Positions 8,851-18,339 are shown, counted from the stretch's first letter. The stretch is DNA of 56,795 bases from Bacillota bacterium (GCA_023435025.1 JAEYSE010000115.1:1-56795); one strand, 5' to 3'. The notes: generated from the sequence alone by a model not told the origin. Numbers and translations: made by a program.

Positions 8851-8876
8851 TGCGATAATCGGTGTAGGTTATCGCA
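8851..8876. promoter_or_regulatory. Operator-like inverted repeat upstream of the sugar kinase
   Basis: A perfect 8 bp inverted repeat, TGCGATAA (8851-8858) and TTATCGCA (8869-8876), is separated by 10 bp. It sits upstream of the extended -10 box for the kinase and is the best candidate for the binding site of the neighbouring GntR/LacI regulator. The regulator-site match is inference. Confidence 0.45.
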
Positions 8877-8954
8877 ATGGAAGCGCGGCAATACTGGAAC
8901 GTTTCGTTTCATAACGCGGTTGCCCAGGGGACAGCCGACGGTTTTCATGCGGTG

Positions 8955-8963
8955 TGATATACT
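8955..8963 (+). promoter_or_regulatory. Extended -10 promoter of the sugar kinase operon
   Basis: TGATATACT is an extended -10 element (TGnTATAnT type) about 45 bp before the kinase start. No good -35 box is found at the right distance, which fits an extended -10 promoter or one needing an activator. Confidence 0.45.
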
Positions 8964-9009
8964 GGATTTGCATAAGGAATACTATCCTCATTTTCGAAAG
9001 GAGCGTCAC

Positions 9010-10500
9010 ATGCCATACATCGGTTTGGATGTGGGAACATCCGGCTGTAAAGCCTCTGTTGTAGATCATACCGGCATGGTACTTGCGTTTGCGCACGAAG
9101 AATACGCACCCGTCTCCCCAAAACCCGGTTACATTGAAATCGACGCGCGCGCTGTCTGGGCGGCCGTGAAATCAGTACTCAAACGCTCAGCACGTCCCGA
9201 TATTACGGCACTTGCCATCGCCTCCTTCGGTGAAGCCGCCATACTTCTTGACGCGCAGGATAACGTGCTTTCCAACAGCATCTATTATTCGGACGTGCGC
9301 GGAAGCGAGGAAGTAAACGATATCCTAGCAGCCATGGCGCCCGAACGCGCACAGGCTATAACAGGTACCGCTGCAAACCCCATGTATACGGCGAACAAAC
9401 TCCTATGGATCAAAAAACATCAGCCGGAGCTTTTGCATTCTGCGCGCCATATTATGTTATTCGGCGATTATATCAGCTTTTTGTTGACCGGGGAACGGGT
9501 AATCGATTATTCGCTCGCCTCGCGCACCATGCTCTTTGACGTCATGCGGGGCCGGTGGTCGGACGAAGTGGCATCTGCGCTCGGCCTTTCCATACAGGGT
9601 TTTTCTACACCGGTGCGCGCAGGAACGCACATAGGGAAACTTCTTCCCGCAGTCGCCATGGAATTGGGCCTTGAACCCAACGTTATCGTAGTTGCGGGCG
9701 GACACGATCAGATGCTTGCGGCTCTTGGCGGCGGCGTGGTCGCGCGCGGGGATTCGGTGGACGGTATGGGGTCAAGCGAGTGCATAACGCTTATGCTCCA
9801 TGGGGGAGATGTCACGCCGAAAATGGCAACATACAATTTCTGCAGCGAACCATATGTATTTGAGGACAGCTTTTTGACGCTTGCGTTCAACGCCTCCTCG
9901 GGCACCAGCATCCGCTGGTACAAGGAGTGCTTTGAAAAAGAGCGTGCGCGGCAGGCAAAAGAAAGCGGCCAGAGCCTGTTCGCACTGATGGAGGCGGACT
10001 GCCCCAATGGCCCCACCAGCCTGTTCTTTTTGCCGCATGTCGCCGGTTCGGGTACGCCGCACCTCGATTCCACCTTGGGCGGTGCCTTCCTTGGCCTCAC
10101 AGTCGCCACCACGCGCGGCGACTGCTACAAGGCCGTGCTTGAGGGGCTCTGCTATGAAATGCAGTACAACACAGAACTGCTGCAGGCATGCGGCCTCCCC
10201 ATCAACGAGGTGACCGCCGTGGGTGGCAGCACACAATCAAAGATGCTCATGCAGATCAAGGCGGATATTATGGGCCGCCCCGTCCATACATTGGAAGTCA
10301 ATGAAACCGGCACAATGGGCCTTGCGCTTCTTTGTGCGCACGCTTTGGGCGATATCCCCGATCTGGCCTCCGCTGCGCAGAAAGGTGCCCGCCGCGGGGA
10401 GACGTTTTACCCGGACAAGGCTCGGGCCGCAATGTACGCGGAGCGCATGCGCCAATACCGGCGCATCTATCCCGCAATAAAGTCCATCTACCAAGACTAA
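9010..10500 (+). CDS. FGGY-family carbohydrate kinase
   Basis: This 496-residue kinase has the phosphate-1 loop at its N-terminus (YIGLDVGTSGCKASVVD), the GHDQMLAALGGG segment of the second actin-like domain, and the adenosine-binding VGGSTQSKMLMQIKADIMG near the C-terminus. Length and layout match xylulokinase/gluconokinase-like FGGY kinases, which phosphorylate a ketose or sugar acid with ATP. AAAGGAG seven bases upstream fixes the start at 9010; the frame reads open for 30 codons further. It is followed after 20 bp by a fucose/arabinose isomerase-like gene, so the isomerase product is probably its substrate. No aldolase, epimerase or transporter is adjacent, so the sugar remains unidentified. 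Confidence 0.9.
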   Translation: MPYIGLDVGTSGCKASVVDHTGMVLAFAHEEYAPVSPKPGYIEIDARAVWAAVKSVLKRSARPDITALAIASFGEAAILLDAQDNVLSNSIYYSDVRGSEEVNDILAAMAPERAQAITGTAANPMYTANKLLWIKKHQPELLHSARHIMLFGDYISFLLTGERVIDYSLASRTMLFDVMRGRWSDEVASALGLSIQGFSTPVRAGTHIGKLLPAVAMELGLEPNVIVVAGGHDQMLAALGGGVVARGDSVDGMGSSECITLMLHGGDVTPKMATYNFCSEPYVFEDSFLTLAFNASSGTSIRWYKECFEKERARQAKESGQSLFALMEADCPNGPTSLFFLPHVAGSGTPHLDSTLGGAFLGLTVATTRGDCYKAVLEGLCYEMQYNTELLQACGLPINEVTAVGGSTQSKMLMQIKADIMGRPVHTLEVNETGTMGLALLCAHALGDIPDLASAAQKGARRGETFYPDKARAAMYAERMRQYRRIYPAIKSIYQD

Positions 10501-10520
10501 CCAAACAGGAGGATAACCAC

Positions 10521-11933
10521 ATGGCCAAGCTTACATTTGCGCTCTACTTCGGCAACCGCGGGTTTTTCCCGGGGGAGCTCATCGCCTCCGCGCGGGAGGA
10601 AATGCGCACCGCATGCCACGCCCTGGGCTTTGAAACCATTGAGATGGACCCTTCCCTCACCCGCTACGGCGCGGTGGAAACCTTGGCGGAAGGTAAAATC
10701 TACGCCAAGTTCCTCTCCGAAAACCGCGGCAAATTTGACGGCGTGATACTCTGCCTGCCCAATTTCGGGGATGAAAACGGCGCATTGAACGCGCTCAAAG
10801 ACGCAAACGTGCCGATATTGCTGCAGGCTTACCCGGATGAGATCGGCAAGATGGATTTTGCATCCAGGCGTGATTCATTCTGCGGCAAGCTTTCCATAGC
10901 GGATGTGTTCCGCCAGGCGGACATCCCGTTTACGGCGTTTGAGCCACACGTCTGCCACCCGCAAAGCGACGCGTTCAAAAAACAGCTTGTGACATTCGCC
11001 CAAGCCTGCAACGTCGTGAAAACGCTGCGCAGCGTTAACGTGGGCGCGATTGGTGCGCGCACAACAGCGTTTAAGACCATACGCTTTGACGAGCTTGCCC
11101 TGCAGCGCTATGACATTAATACAGAAACGCTCGATTTGACGCAACTCTTCGCCCAGATGCGTGCGGTAGACGCAGGAAGCGAAGCGTTCAGGGCTGCGCG
11201 GGAAAAGATCGCGAACATTGCGGACACCAGCGCAGTCCCCGCGGAATATCTCGACAATCAGGCGCGCCTGTATGTAGCGCTCAAGGAGATCGCAACGTAT
11301 TACGATCTCAAGGCCATCGGCCTCAGGTGCTGGAACGAGCTGCAGGACACGTTCCGCATTACGCCCTGCCAGGTGATGGGCCTGTTCCATGACGATGAAG
11401 CCCTCCCCATCGCATGCGAACTGGACGTCTGCAACGCCATCGCCATGCTGGCGCTGCAGGCAGCGGCTGACCTCCCGCCCGTATGCATGGACTGGAACAA
11501 CAATTACGGCGACGACCCGGATAAGTGTATCCTGTTCCATTGTGGCTCCGTAGCGCCCTCACTGATGACCGGCAAAGGGTATACCATTTCCCATAAAATG
11601 CTCGATAAGGGCAAGGAGGATTTGGGCGGCGTGGCCTGGGGCTGTAACCAGGGCAGAGTAAAGCCCGGCCCCATGACGTACTTGAGCGCGAAAACCGAGG
11701 ACGGCAGGCTTGTATTCTACGTGGGCGAAGGCCGCATGACAAACGATCCCATCGAGGACGCATTCTTCGGTTGCGCGGGCGTGGCGGAAATACCGCACCT
11801 GCAGGCCGTACTCAAGGGCATCTGCAAGGAGGGTTTCCGACACCATGTCAGCCTGACAATGGCGCATGTGGAGGAAGCCATCCGCGAGGCGTTTGAAACG
11901 TATCTCGGCTATGATGTCGTGGATTTGATATAA
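10521..11933 (+). CDS. L-fucose/L-arabinose isomerase family protein
   Basis: This 470-residue protein matches the broad fucose/arabinose isomerase superfamily: an N-terminal Rossmann-like half with GKFDGVILCLPNFGDENGA, and a C-terminal half with acidic, metal-ligand candidates around IACELDVCNAIAMLAL, DWNNNYG and HCG. Such enzymes interconvert aldoses and ketoses with a divalent metal. It starts after AGGAGG and sits 20 bp downstream of the FGGY kinase, so isomerisation followed by phosphorylation is the likely sequence. It belongs to the divergent 'isomerase-like' branch rather than to classical FucI or AraA, and its substrate is not established from sequence. A terminator follows. Confidence 0.82.
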   Translation: MAKLTFALYFGNRGFFPGELIASAREEMRTACHALGFETIEMDPSLTRYGAVETLAEGKIYAKFLSENRGKFDGVILCLPNFGDENGALNALKDANVPILLQAYPDEIGKMDFASRRDSFCGKLSIADVFRQADIPFTAFEPHVCHPQSDAFKKQLVTFAQACNVVKTLRSVNVGAIGARTTAFKTIRFDELALQRYDINTETLDLTQLFAQMRAVDAGSEAFRAAREKIANIADTSAVPAEYLDNQARLYVALKEIATYYDLKAIGLRCWNELQDTFRITPCQVMGLFHDDEALPIACELDVCNAIAMLALQAAADLPPVCMDWNNNYGDDPDKCILFHCGSVAPSLMTGKGYTISHKMLDKGKEDLGGVAWGCNQGRVKPGPMTYLSAKTEDGRLVFYVGEGRMTNDPIEDAFFGCAGVAEIPHLQAVLKGICKEGFRHHVSLTMAHVEEAIREAFETYLGYDVVDLI

Positions 11934-11965
11934 GAAAGAGAGGGACTTTCCCAAATATCGATATG

Positions 11966-11996
11966 AAAAACCGGCGGGTTCCCCCGCCGGTTTTGT
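11966..11996 (+). terminator. Terminator between the isomerase-like gene and clpX
   Basis: The stem AACCGGCGGG / CCCGCCGGTT is followed by TTTTGTTCTT. It separates two convergent genes; the A run on the left allows it to serve clpX as well. Confidence 0.82.
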
Positions 11997-12010
11997 TCTT
12001 CCCTATTGTT

Positions 12011-13267
12011 TTATGCGCCGTCCCCGGACTTCAGGCGCTTTTCCTCCCGCAGCTTTAGAAGCGGCGGCTGGGTGCGCTCTATGGTCTCCTTGGTGACGGT
12101 GCAACTGGCAACGTCGCTTCTGGAGGGGATATCGTACATGATATCCATCATGGCCTCTTCGAGTATTGCCCTTAACCCGCGCGCGCCGGTCTTCCGGTCG
12201 ATCGCTTTCTGGGCGACGGCTTTTAATGCCGCCTCGTCGAAGTGCAACTCCACGCCGTCCATTTCAAACAGGCGCTTATACTGTTTAGCCAGCGCGTTCT
12301 TGGGTTCGGTGAGTATGGATAACAGCGCCGATTCATCCAGCTGGTGCAACGTGACAATCACCGGCATACGGCCTACGAATTCGGGGATAAGACCATACTT
12401 CAAAAGGTCCTCAGGCAGAATTTCCCGAAGGATCGCGCCGATGTCCTTGTTGGTATTGCTCTGCACATCCGCGCCGAAACCCATCAGCTTTTCGCCAGTG
12501 CGCTTTTTGATGATATCGTCGACTCCCGCGAAAGCGCCGCCGCAGATGAACAGGATATTCGTGGTATCGATCTGTATGAACTCCTGATGCGGGTGCTTCC
12601 TGCCGCCCTGCGGGGGGACGCTTGCGGTGGTGCCTTCGAGTATTTTCAAAAGCGCCTGCTGCACGCCCTCGCCGGAAACGTCTCGGGTGATGGAGGGATT
12701 CTCGCTCTTTCTGGCGATTTTATCGATTTCGTCGATGTAGATGATGCCCTTTTCGGCGCGCTCCACATCATAATCAGCAGCCTGTATGAGCTTTAAGAGA
12801 ATGTTCTCCACGTCTTCGCCCACATAGCCCGCCTCGGTTAAAGAGGTGGCGTCCGCCATGGCGAAGGGTACGTTCAATATTTTAGCTAAAGTTTGGGCCA
12901 ATATGGTCTTGCCGCAGCCCGTAGGCCCCAACATAATGATGTTGCTCTTTTGCAGCTCCACATCATCGCGCGAGGCCCCCGCGCCGATGCGCTTGTAGTG
13001 GTTGTATACGGCAACAGACAGCGCCTTTTTTGCCTGCTGCTGCCCGATGACATACTGGTTGAGCGTATTCATGATTTCCTGCGGCTTGGGGACATCGGAG
13101 AGGTCCACAGGCTGCGTGGCGGTATCCTCATCAATGATTTCGCGGCATAGCTCCACGCACTCATTGCAGATGTACACGCCCGGGCCCGCGATAATGCGAT
13201 GCACCTCATCCTGGTTCTTCCCGCAGAATGTGCACTTGACAGGGCCCTTCTCATCATATTTTGGCAT
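12011..13267 (-). CDS. clpX: ATP-dependent Clp protease ATP-binding subunit ClpX
   Basis: ClpX unfolds proteins and feeds them to ClpP. The 418 residues begin with the zinc-binding domain (CTFCGKNQDEV and YICNECVELC, four cysteines), then the AAA+ core with Walker A GPTGCGKT, the pore segment GYVGEDVE, Walker B YIDEIDKIA, and the C-terminal small domain. Length is normal. It lies 7 bp downstream of clpP and after tig, the classical order in Firmicutes, and is probably read from the tig promoter. Confidence 0.98.
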   Translation of the reverse strand: MPKYDEKGPVKCTFCGKNQDEVHRIIAGPGVYICNECVELCREIIDEDTATQPVDLSDVPKPQEIMNTLNQYVIGQQQAKKALSVAVYNHYKRIGAGASRDDVELQKSNIIMLGPTGCGKTILAQTLAKILNVPFAMADATSLTEAGYVGEDVENILLKLIQAADYDVERAEKGIIYIDEIDKIARKSENPSITRDVSGEGVQQALLKILEGTTASVPPQGGRKHPHQEFIQIDTTNILFICGGAFAGVDDIIKKRTGEKLMGFGADVQSNTNKDIGAILREILPEDLLKYGLIPEFVGRMPVIVTLHQLDESALLSILTEPKNALAKQYKRLFEMDGVELHFDEAALKAVAQKAIDRKTGARGLRAILEEAMMDIMYDIPSRSDVASCTVTKETIERTQPPLLKLREEKRLKSGDGA

Positions 13268-13274
13268 AAATTAC

Positions 13275-13859
13275 CTACCTTCTGGGGGCAATGATCTGAT
13301 CCACCAAGCCATAGGCGCGTGCCTGCTCAGCAGTCATGAAGTTGTCGCGCTCAGTATCGATCGTCACCTTTTCCAGCGGTTGGCCAGTCCGGTTGGCGAG
13401 AATTTGATTGAGCGACTTTTTAATGGCAATCATGCGCTCCGCCTGGATCTGTATATCCGTGGTCTGGCCGCGTACGCCGCCGGACGGCTGGTGGATCATG
13501 ATCTCTGCATTGGGCAGCGCCTTGCGCTTGCCCTTCGCGCCTGCAGCCAGCAGGAACGCGCCCATGGACGCGGCCATGCCGATGCAAATGGTGGATACGT
13601 CGCACTTGATATACTGCATCGTATCGTAAATTGCCATGCCCGCGGTAACGGAACCGCCTGGGCTATTGATATAGAGGCTGATGTCCTTATCCGGGTCCTC
13701 CGCCTCCAAGAATAAAAACTGCGCTACAATGAGGTTCGCCTCATCGTCCGTCACCTCGCCGCCCAGGAACACAATACGGTCCTTGAGCAGACGCGAATAA
13801 ATATCGTAAGAACGCTCTCCGCGATTTGTTTGTTCTACGACCATTGGGATTAAACTCAT
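13275..13859 (-). CDS. clpP: ATP-dependent Clp protease proteolytic subunit ClpP
   Basis: This 194-residue serine protease subunit has the catalytic serine in GMAASMGAFLLAAG, the histidine in AEIMIHQPSGG, and the aspartate in the TERDNFMTAEQA region. It forms the tetradecameric chamber that degrades proteins delivered by ClpX. AAGGAGG gives a strong start at 13859. It sits between tig and clpX, with 84 bp to tig, all on the same strand. No N-terminal extension is seen. Confidence 0.98.
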   Translation of the reverse strand: MSLIPMVVEQTNRGERSYDIYSRLLKDRIVFLGGEVTDDEANLIVAQFLFLEAEDPDKDISLYINSPGGSVTAGMAIYDTMQYIKCDVSTICIGMAASMGAFLLAAGAKGKRKALPNAEIMIHQPSGGVRGQTTDIQIQAERMIAIKKSLNQILANRTGQPLEKVTIDTERDNFMTAEQARAYGLVDQIIAPRR

Positions 13860-13943
13860 ACCCGTTTTCCTCCTTAAATGTTGTCTTACTTTCCGTCAAG
13901 GCGAAAACGAATGCCGCCTGTTTCTTTCAGGCTCCCGGGCGCA

Positions 13944-15251
13944 TTACGCCTCGGCTTCCTCTTCCGCCTTTTTCACAAGTTTGGCGTTCGCAACGAGAAG
14001 CTCTATCGTCTTCTGCACCACGATTCGCTCCTTGAAATACTCGAAATCCTGGTCCTTAAGAGTGGCCTTGAATTCTTCGGCCTCTTTGCCCGCATGCCCG
14101 GCGTAATGCTCGATTTCATGCGCAAGCTCCTCTTCGGTAGCCTCGATATTCTCGGCCTTTGAGACCGCCTCTAGCACTAGCTGCGCACGCACGCGCTGTT
14201 CGGCTTCCGCACGATAGGTTTCGCGCAGGGTTCTCGGATCCGTACCCATGTACTGGCAATACTGCTCGAGCTTGAGCCCGGACATGGAGAGCCGGTAGGC
14301 GATGTCCTGCAGCATGTAGTCCATTTGGCGCTCGGTCATGGCGGTAGGCACATCGAACGTCGCGTTCTCAGCGACGACCTTCACGGCCTCGTCTTCCATT
14401 TCCGCTTTGGCGCGCTGTGCGTTGCGCTCCTCTAATTGTTTGCGCTTGTCCGCGCGGAACTCTTCAAGCGTATCGAACTCGGAAATATCCTTTGCAAACT
14501 CATCGTCCAGCTCAGGAAGTTCCTTTTTCTGTATGCCCCTGATCTTTACTTTAAATACCGCCTCTTTGCCCTTTAAGTCTTCGGCATGGTACTCCTCGGG
14601 GAAGGTAACGGTAATGTCCTTTTCCTCATCCTTCTCTAAGCCCACAAGCTGCTCTTCGAAACCGGGGATAAACGTGTGGGAGCCGATTTCGAGCGTCTGG
14701 CCTTCAGCGGTGCCGCCGTCAAACTTTACACCGTCTACGCTGCCGGAATAATCAAGCAGTACGCGGTCCCCATCTTCCACGGGGCGCTCCATTTCCACAT
14801 AGCGGGCTACCTTTTCGCGTTCCTGTTCAAGAATTGCATCAAGTTCAGAGTCTTTCACAGTATACGCTCTGTCTGTTATTTCTATACCCTTGTAAGCGCC
14901 CAGTAAAACTTCGGGCCGGACGGCGACTTCGGCGGTAAACACAACGCCGTCTTCCTTGCTGATTTTCTCAATAGAAATATCGGGGCGCTCCACTGGCTCA
15001 ATGCTATGTTCTTCCACGGCTTTATCGTAAGCGTCGGCGTATACGAGTTCAAAAGCATCCTCATAGAACGCGCCTTCGCCGTACATGGTTTCAATCACTT
15101 TGCGTGGGGCTTTTCCCTTGCGGAAACCCGGTACATTATAGCGCCCTTTGGACTTTTCATATGCCTGCTGCAACGCCTCCGCGAACGCTTCCTTGCCTAC
15201 TTCTACTGTAAGCTTTACCTTTTTATTCTCAAGTGTTTCAACAGTCGCCAT
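13944..15251 (-). CDS. tig: Trigger factor (ribosome-associated chaperone and prolyl isomerase)
   Basis: Trigger factor binds the ribosome exit tunnel and shields nascent chains. The 435 residues show the ribosome-binding tail domain with the signature GFRKGKAPRKVIE (about residues 44-56), the central FKBP-like domain with DRVLLDYSG, and a long helical C-terminal chaperone region ending in a basic/acidic tail. The start at 15251 is set by GGAGGG six bases upstream; 13 further codons are open without a ribosome site. It heads the tig-clpP-clpX run. Confidence 0.96.
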   Translation of the reverse strand: MATVETLENKKVKLTVEVGKEAFAEALQQAYEKSKGRYNVPGFRKGKAPRKVIETMYGEGAFYEDAFELVYADAYDKAVEEHSIEPVERPDISIEKISKEDGVVFTAEVAVRPEVLLGAYKGIEITDRAYTVKDSELDAILEQEREKVARYVEMERPVEDGDRVLLDYSGSVDGVKFDGGTAEGQTLEIGSHTFIPGFEEQLVGLEKDEEKDITVTFPEEYHAEDLKGKEAVFKVKIRGIQKKELPELDDEFAKDISEFDTLEEFRADKRKQLEERNAQRAKAEMEDEAVKVVAENATFDVPTAMTERQMDYMLQDIAYRLSMSGLKLEQYCQYMGTDPRTLRETYRAEAEQRVRAQLVLEAVSKAENIEATEEELAHEIEHYAGHAGKEAEEFKATLKDQDFEYFKERIVVQKTIELLVANAKLVKKAEEEAEA

Positions 15252-15310
15252 TCTAGCCCTCCACGTTACTCTTTTCATGCGTACCCGCACGTATAGCCAT
15301 TATCCGAATA

Positions 15311-15339
15311 ATCTTAGCACAAACGCGCATTGAATGCAA
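15311..15339 (-). promoter_or_regulatory. tig-clpP-clpX promoter
   Basis: TTGCAT (15339-15334) and TAAGAT (15316-15311) lie 17 bp apart on the minus strand, about 60 bp before the tig start. No CtsR-type or CIRCE heat-shock operator is evident. Confidence 0.55.
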
Positions 15340-15461
15340 CAATAGCGAAAATTGTTCGAAACAAAGCCATAATTTAGCCGCCCGCTATATACGGGAAGCT
15401 CAGGTTCCTGCATAAGCGTCCATTTCGGCATCCGCGCGCCAAAAAGAAACCCGAAAAACGC

Positions 15462-15492
15462 AGGAAGAATCCCCGTAAAGAGGATTCTTCCC
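15462..15492 (-). terminator. ppdK terminator
   Basis: The stem AGGGAAGAATCC / GGATTCTTCCT is followed on the minus strand by a T-rich stretch with short T runs. It lies 30 bp after the ppdK stop. Confidence 0.65.
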
Positions 15493-15521
15493 TGAATAAG
15501 ACGCTTATTGCAAAAGAGTCA

Positions 15522-18158
15522 TTACTCGCCCTTTTTCTCCTTGATGCTGGCCTGGGCCGCTGCGAGTCTTGCGATGGGTACGCGGAACGGCGAGCAGGAA
15601 ACGTAGTTGAGCCCCAGCTTATGGCAGAACTCGATGGTGGAGGGATCGCCGCCGTGTTCGCCGCAGATGCCCACTTTGAGGTCGGGGCGTGCGCCGCGGC
15701 CCTCGGTCGTGGCAAGCTTCATCAGGCGGCCGACGCCTTCCTGGTCTACCTTTGCGAACGGATCGCTCTCGAATATCTTCTTCTTATAGTAGTCGTCCAG
15801 GAACTTGCCCGCGTCGTCACGGCTAAAGCCGAACGTCATCTGGGAAAGATCGTTGGTACCAAAGGAGAAGAACTCTGCAGACTTCGCGATGCTGTCCGCC
15901 ACAAGAGCGGCGCGCGGCACTTCGATCATGGTACCGACCAAGTATTTGATGGTGATATTGCGCTCTTTCATGACTTCCTTCGCGGTCTTGTCTACGAACT
16001 CCTTGACATACTGGAGCTCCTTGACATCGCCTACGAGGGGGATCATGATCTCAGGAACGATATCAAGGCCCGTTTCCTCGCGGACTTCGATGGCGGCCTC
16101 GATGATGGCGCGCGCCTGCATTTCCGCGATTTCGGGATACGTAACGGCCAGACGGCAGCCACAGTGGCCCAGCATGGGGTTGAGCTCATGGAGGTTTGCG
16201 ACCGTCAGCTTGAGTTCTTCAAACGTCAGGCCCATTTCCTCTGCCAGCGCCTTGATGTCGGCATCCGCGGTGGGCAGGAACTCATGCAGCGGGGGATCCA
16301 GCAGGCGGATGGTGACGGGATAGCCCTTCATCGCCTTGTAGATGCCCTTGAAGTCGGAGCGCTGCATGGGCAGCAGCTTCGCAAGTGCCTTGCGGCGGCT
16401 TGCTTCGTCCTTCGAGACGATCATTTCACGCACAGCGGGGATACGGCCTTCGCCAAAGAACATATGCTCCGTGCGGCACAGGCCAATGCCCTCTGCGCCG
16501 AACTTGATTGCCTGTTCGGCGTCATGCGGGGTATCCGCATTGGTGCGAACTTTCAGCTTGCGTACTTCGTCAGCCCAACCCATGATGGTGGCAAAGTTAC
16601 CGGAAACAGCGGCTTCCACGGTGGGGATCTTTTCGCCGTATACATTGCCGGTGGAACCGTCCAAGGAGATCCAATCGCCTTCCTTGATGGTAGCGCCGCT
16701 TACGGTGGTAAAGAGATGCTCTTTTTCCTTAACCACGATCTCGGAGCAGCCGGCCACGCAGCAGGTACCCATACCACGCGCAACAACCGCCGCGTGAGAG
16801 GTCATGCCGCCACGAGCGGTCAGGATGCCTTCGGAAGCATACATGCCCTCGATGTCCTCGGGAGAGGTCTCAAGACGAACAAGTATGACCTTTTCGCCGC
16901 GCTTTACAGCCTCGATGGCGTCGGCGGCAGTGAAGTAGACACGGCCGCAGGCAGCGCCCGGGGAAGCGGGCAGGCCATGTGCGATGGCCTTGGCCTTCTT
17001 GATGGCAGCAGCTTCAAACGTGGGGTGCAGCAGCGTATCAAGCGTACGCGGATCGATCTTCAGGAGCGCTTCTTCCTTGGTGATCATGCCCTCGTTGACG
17101 AGATCAACGGCGATCTGCAAAGCCGCAGCCGCGGTGCGCTTACCGTTACGGGTCTGGAGCATGAAGAGCTTGCCGCGCTCAATTGTGAACTCCATATCCT
17201 GCATATCACGGTAGTGCTTTTCAAGCGTCTGCGCAATGGTGTTGAACTGGGCATATACTTCGGGCATACCCGCTGCAAGCTCGGAAATGGGGGACGGCGT
17301 GCGGATACCGGCCACAACGTCTTCGCCCTGGGCGTTCATCAGGTATTCGCCATAGAGCTTGTTTTCGCCAGTGGAAGGGTTACGCGTAAACGCAACACCG
17401 GTGCCGCAATCGTTGCCCATGTTGCCAAATACCATTGCCTGAACGTTGACGGCCGTACCCCAATCATAGGGGATGTCATTCATGCGGCGGTATACGATAG
17501 CGCGGGGGTTGTCCCAGCTGCGGAACACGGCCTGTGCCGATTCCATAAGCTGAACCTTGGGGTCCTGAGGAAATTCATGACCCTTCTCCTCAAAATAGAG
17601 CTTCTTATAGCGCTTGACGACCTCTTTGAGGTTGTCCGCGGTCAAATCGGTATCCTGCGTGCAGTTGTTTTCGTGCTTGACTTCGTCTAAGATTTCTTCA
17701 AACTTGGCCTTTTCCACATCCATGACAACGTCGCTGAACATTTGGATAAAGCGGCGGTAGCTGTCATACGCGAAGCGCTCGTTGCTGGTGAGCGCAGCCA
17801 AACCTACCACGGTTTCGTCGTTAAGGCCCAGATTCAGTATGGTATCCATCATGCCCGGCATGGAGGCGCGTGCACCGGAACGTACGGAAACAAGGAAGGG
17901 GTTCTTTACATCGCCAAACTGTTTACCAGCGACCTTTTCAAGTTCCGTAACGGCTTTGAATATCTGCTCCTGAATATCATCTCCGACATGCTTGCCGTCC
18001 TCATAGTAACGCGTACAAGCTTCCGTGGTAATGGTGAAGCCGAACGGAACGGGAAGACCCAGCCCGGTCATCTCAGCAAGGTTCGCGCCCTTGCCACCCA
18101 GAAGATTGCGCATCTGTGCGTTACCCTCACTGAAAAGATAAACGTACTTGTGTGCCAT
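15522..18158 (-). CDS. ppdK: Pyruvate, phosphate dikinase
   Basis: This 878-residue enzyme interconverts pyruvate, ATP and phosphate with phosphoenolpyruvate, AMP and pyrophosphate. The N-terminal ATP-grasp domain begins with GGKGANLAEM; the swivelling phosphohistidine domain carries GGMTSHAAVVARGMG; the C-terminal PEP/pyruvate barrel includes the catalytic cysteine in GICGEHGGDP. Length is typical. In anaerobic Clostridia it often works glycolytically, making ATP from pyrophosphate. AGGAGG precedes the ATG. It follows recO but has its own promoter, so it is probably a separate unit. Confidence 0.98.
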   Translation of the reverse strand: MAHKYVYLFSEGNAQMRNLLGGKGANLAEMTGLGLPVPFGFTITTEACTRYYEDGKHVGDDIQEQIFKAVTELEKVAGKQFGDVKNPFLVSVRSGARASMPGMMDTILNLGLNDETVVGLAALTSNERFAYDSYRRFIQMFSDVVMDVEKAKFEEILDEVKHENNCTQDTDLTADNLKEVVKRYKKLYFEEKGHEFPQDPKVQLMESAQAVFRSWDNPRAIVYRRMNDIPYDWGTAVNVQAMVFGNMGNDCGTGVAFTRNPSTGENKLYGEYLMNAQGEDVVAGIRTPSPISELAAGMPEVYAQFNTIAQTLEKHYRDMQDMEFTIERGKLFMLQTRNGKRTAAAALQIAVDLVNEGMITKEEALLKIDPRTLDTLLHPTFEAAAIKKAKAIAHGLPASPGAACGRVYFTAADAIEAVKRGEKVILVRLETSPEDIEGMYASEGILTARGGMTSHAAVVARGMGTCCVAGCSEIVVKEKEHLFTTVSGATIKEGDWISLDGSTGNVYGEKIPTVEAAVSGNFATIMGWADEVRKLKVRTNADTPHDAEQAIKFGAEGIGLCRTEHMFFGEGRIPAVREMIVSKDEASRRKALAKLLPMQRSDFKGIYKAMKGYPVTIRLLDPPLHEFLPTADADIKALAEEMGLTFEELKLTVANLHELNPMLGHCGCRLAVTYPEIAEMQARAIIEAAIEVREETGLDIVPEIMIPLVGDVKELQYVKEFVDKTAKEVMKERNITIKYLVGTMIEVPRAALVADSIAKSAEFFSFGTNDLSQMTFGFSRDDAGKFLDDYYKKKIFESDPFAKVDQEGVGRLMKLATTEGRGARPDLKVGICGEHGGDPSTIEFCHKLGLNYVSCSPFRVPIARLAAAQASIKEKKGE

Positions 18159-18262
18159 GTAATGCCCTCCTGATAAAAATTTCTATTTGAAAGCAACCGG
18201 TAAAACCATTTTTGCAAACCGACTAAATACTGTACGGCATAGCCGCTCTAATAGCGCATTTC

Positions 18263-18291
18263 ATTATAACCCTTCCTTCAGAAGAATGCAA
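18263..18291 (-). promoter_or_regulatory. ppdK promoter
   Basis: TTGCAT (18291-18286) and a perfect TATAAT (18268-18263) are 17 bp apart on the minus strand. The promoter lies between the recO stop and ppdK and leaves a leader of about 100 nt in which I see no recognisable riboswitch. Confidence 0.7.
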
Positions 18292-18339
18292 TGGAAAACT
18301 CGCATAATGCAGGAAATCCTGCATGCCTGAGCATGTTCT

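Noticed and set aside
10332..10520. Upstream extension of the isomerase-like gene into the kinase frame
   Set aside because: It would overlap the kinase end by 170 bp; AGGAGG directly before 10521 marks the start.
15621..17690. Long open frame on the plus strand opposite ppdK (689 codons)
   Set aside because: It mirrors the codon pattern of ppdK, has no ribosome site and no family resemblance; the minus-strand gene is certain.
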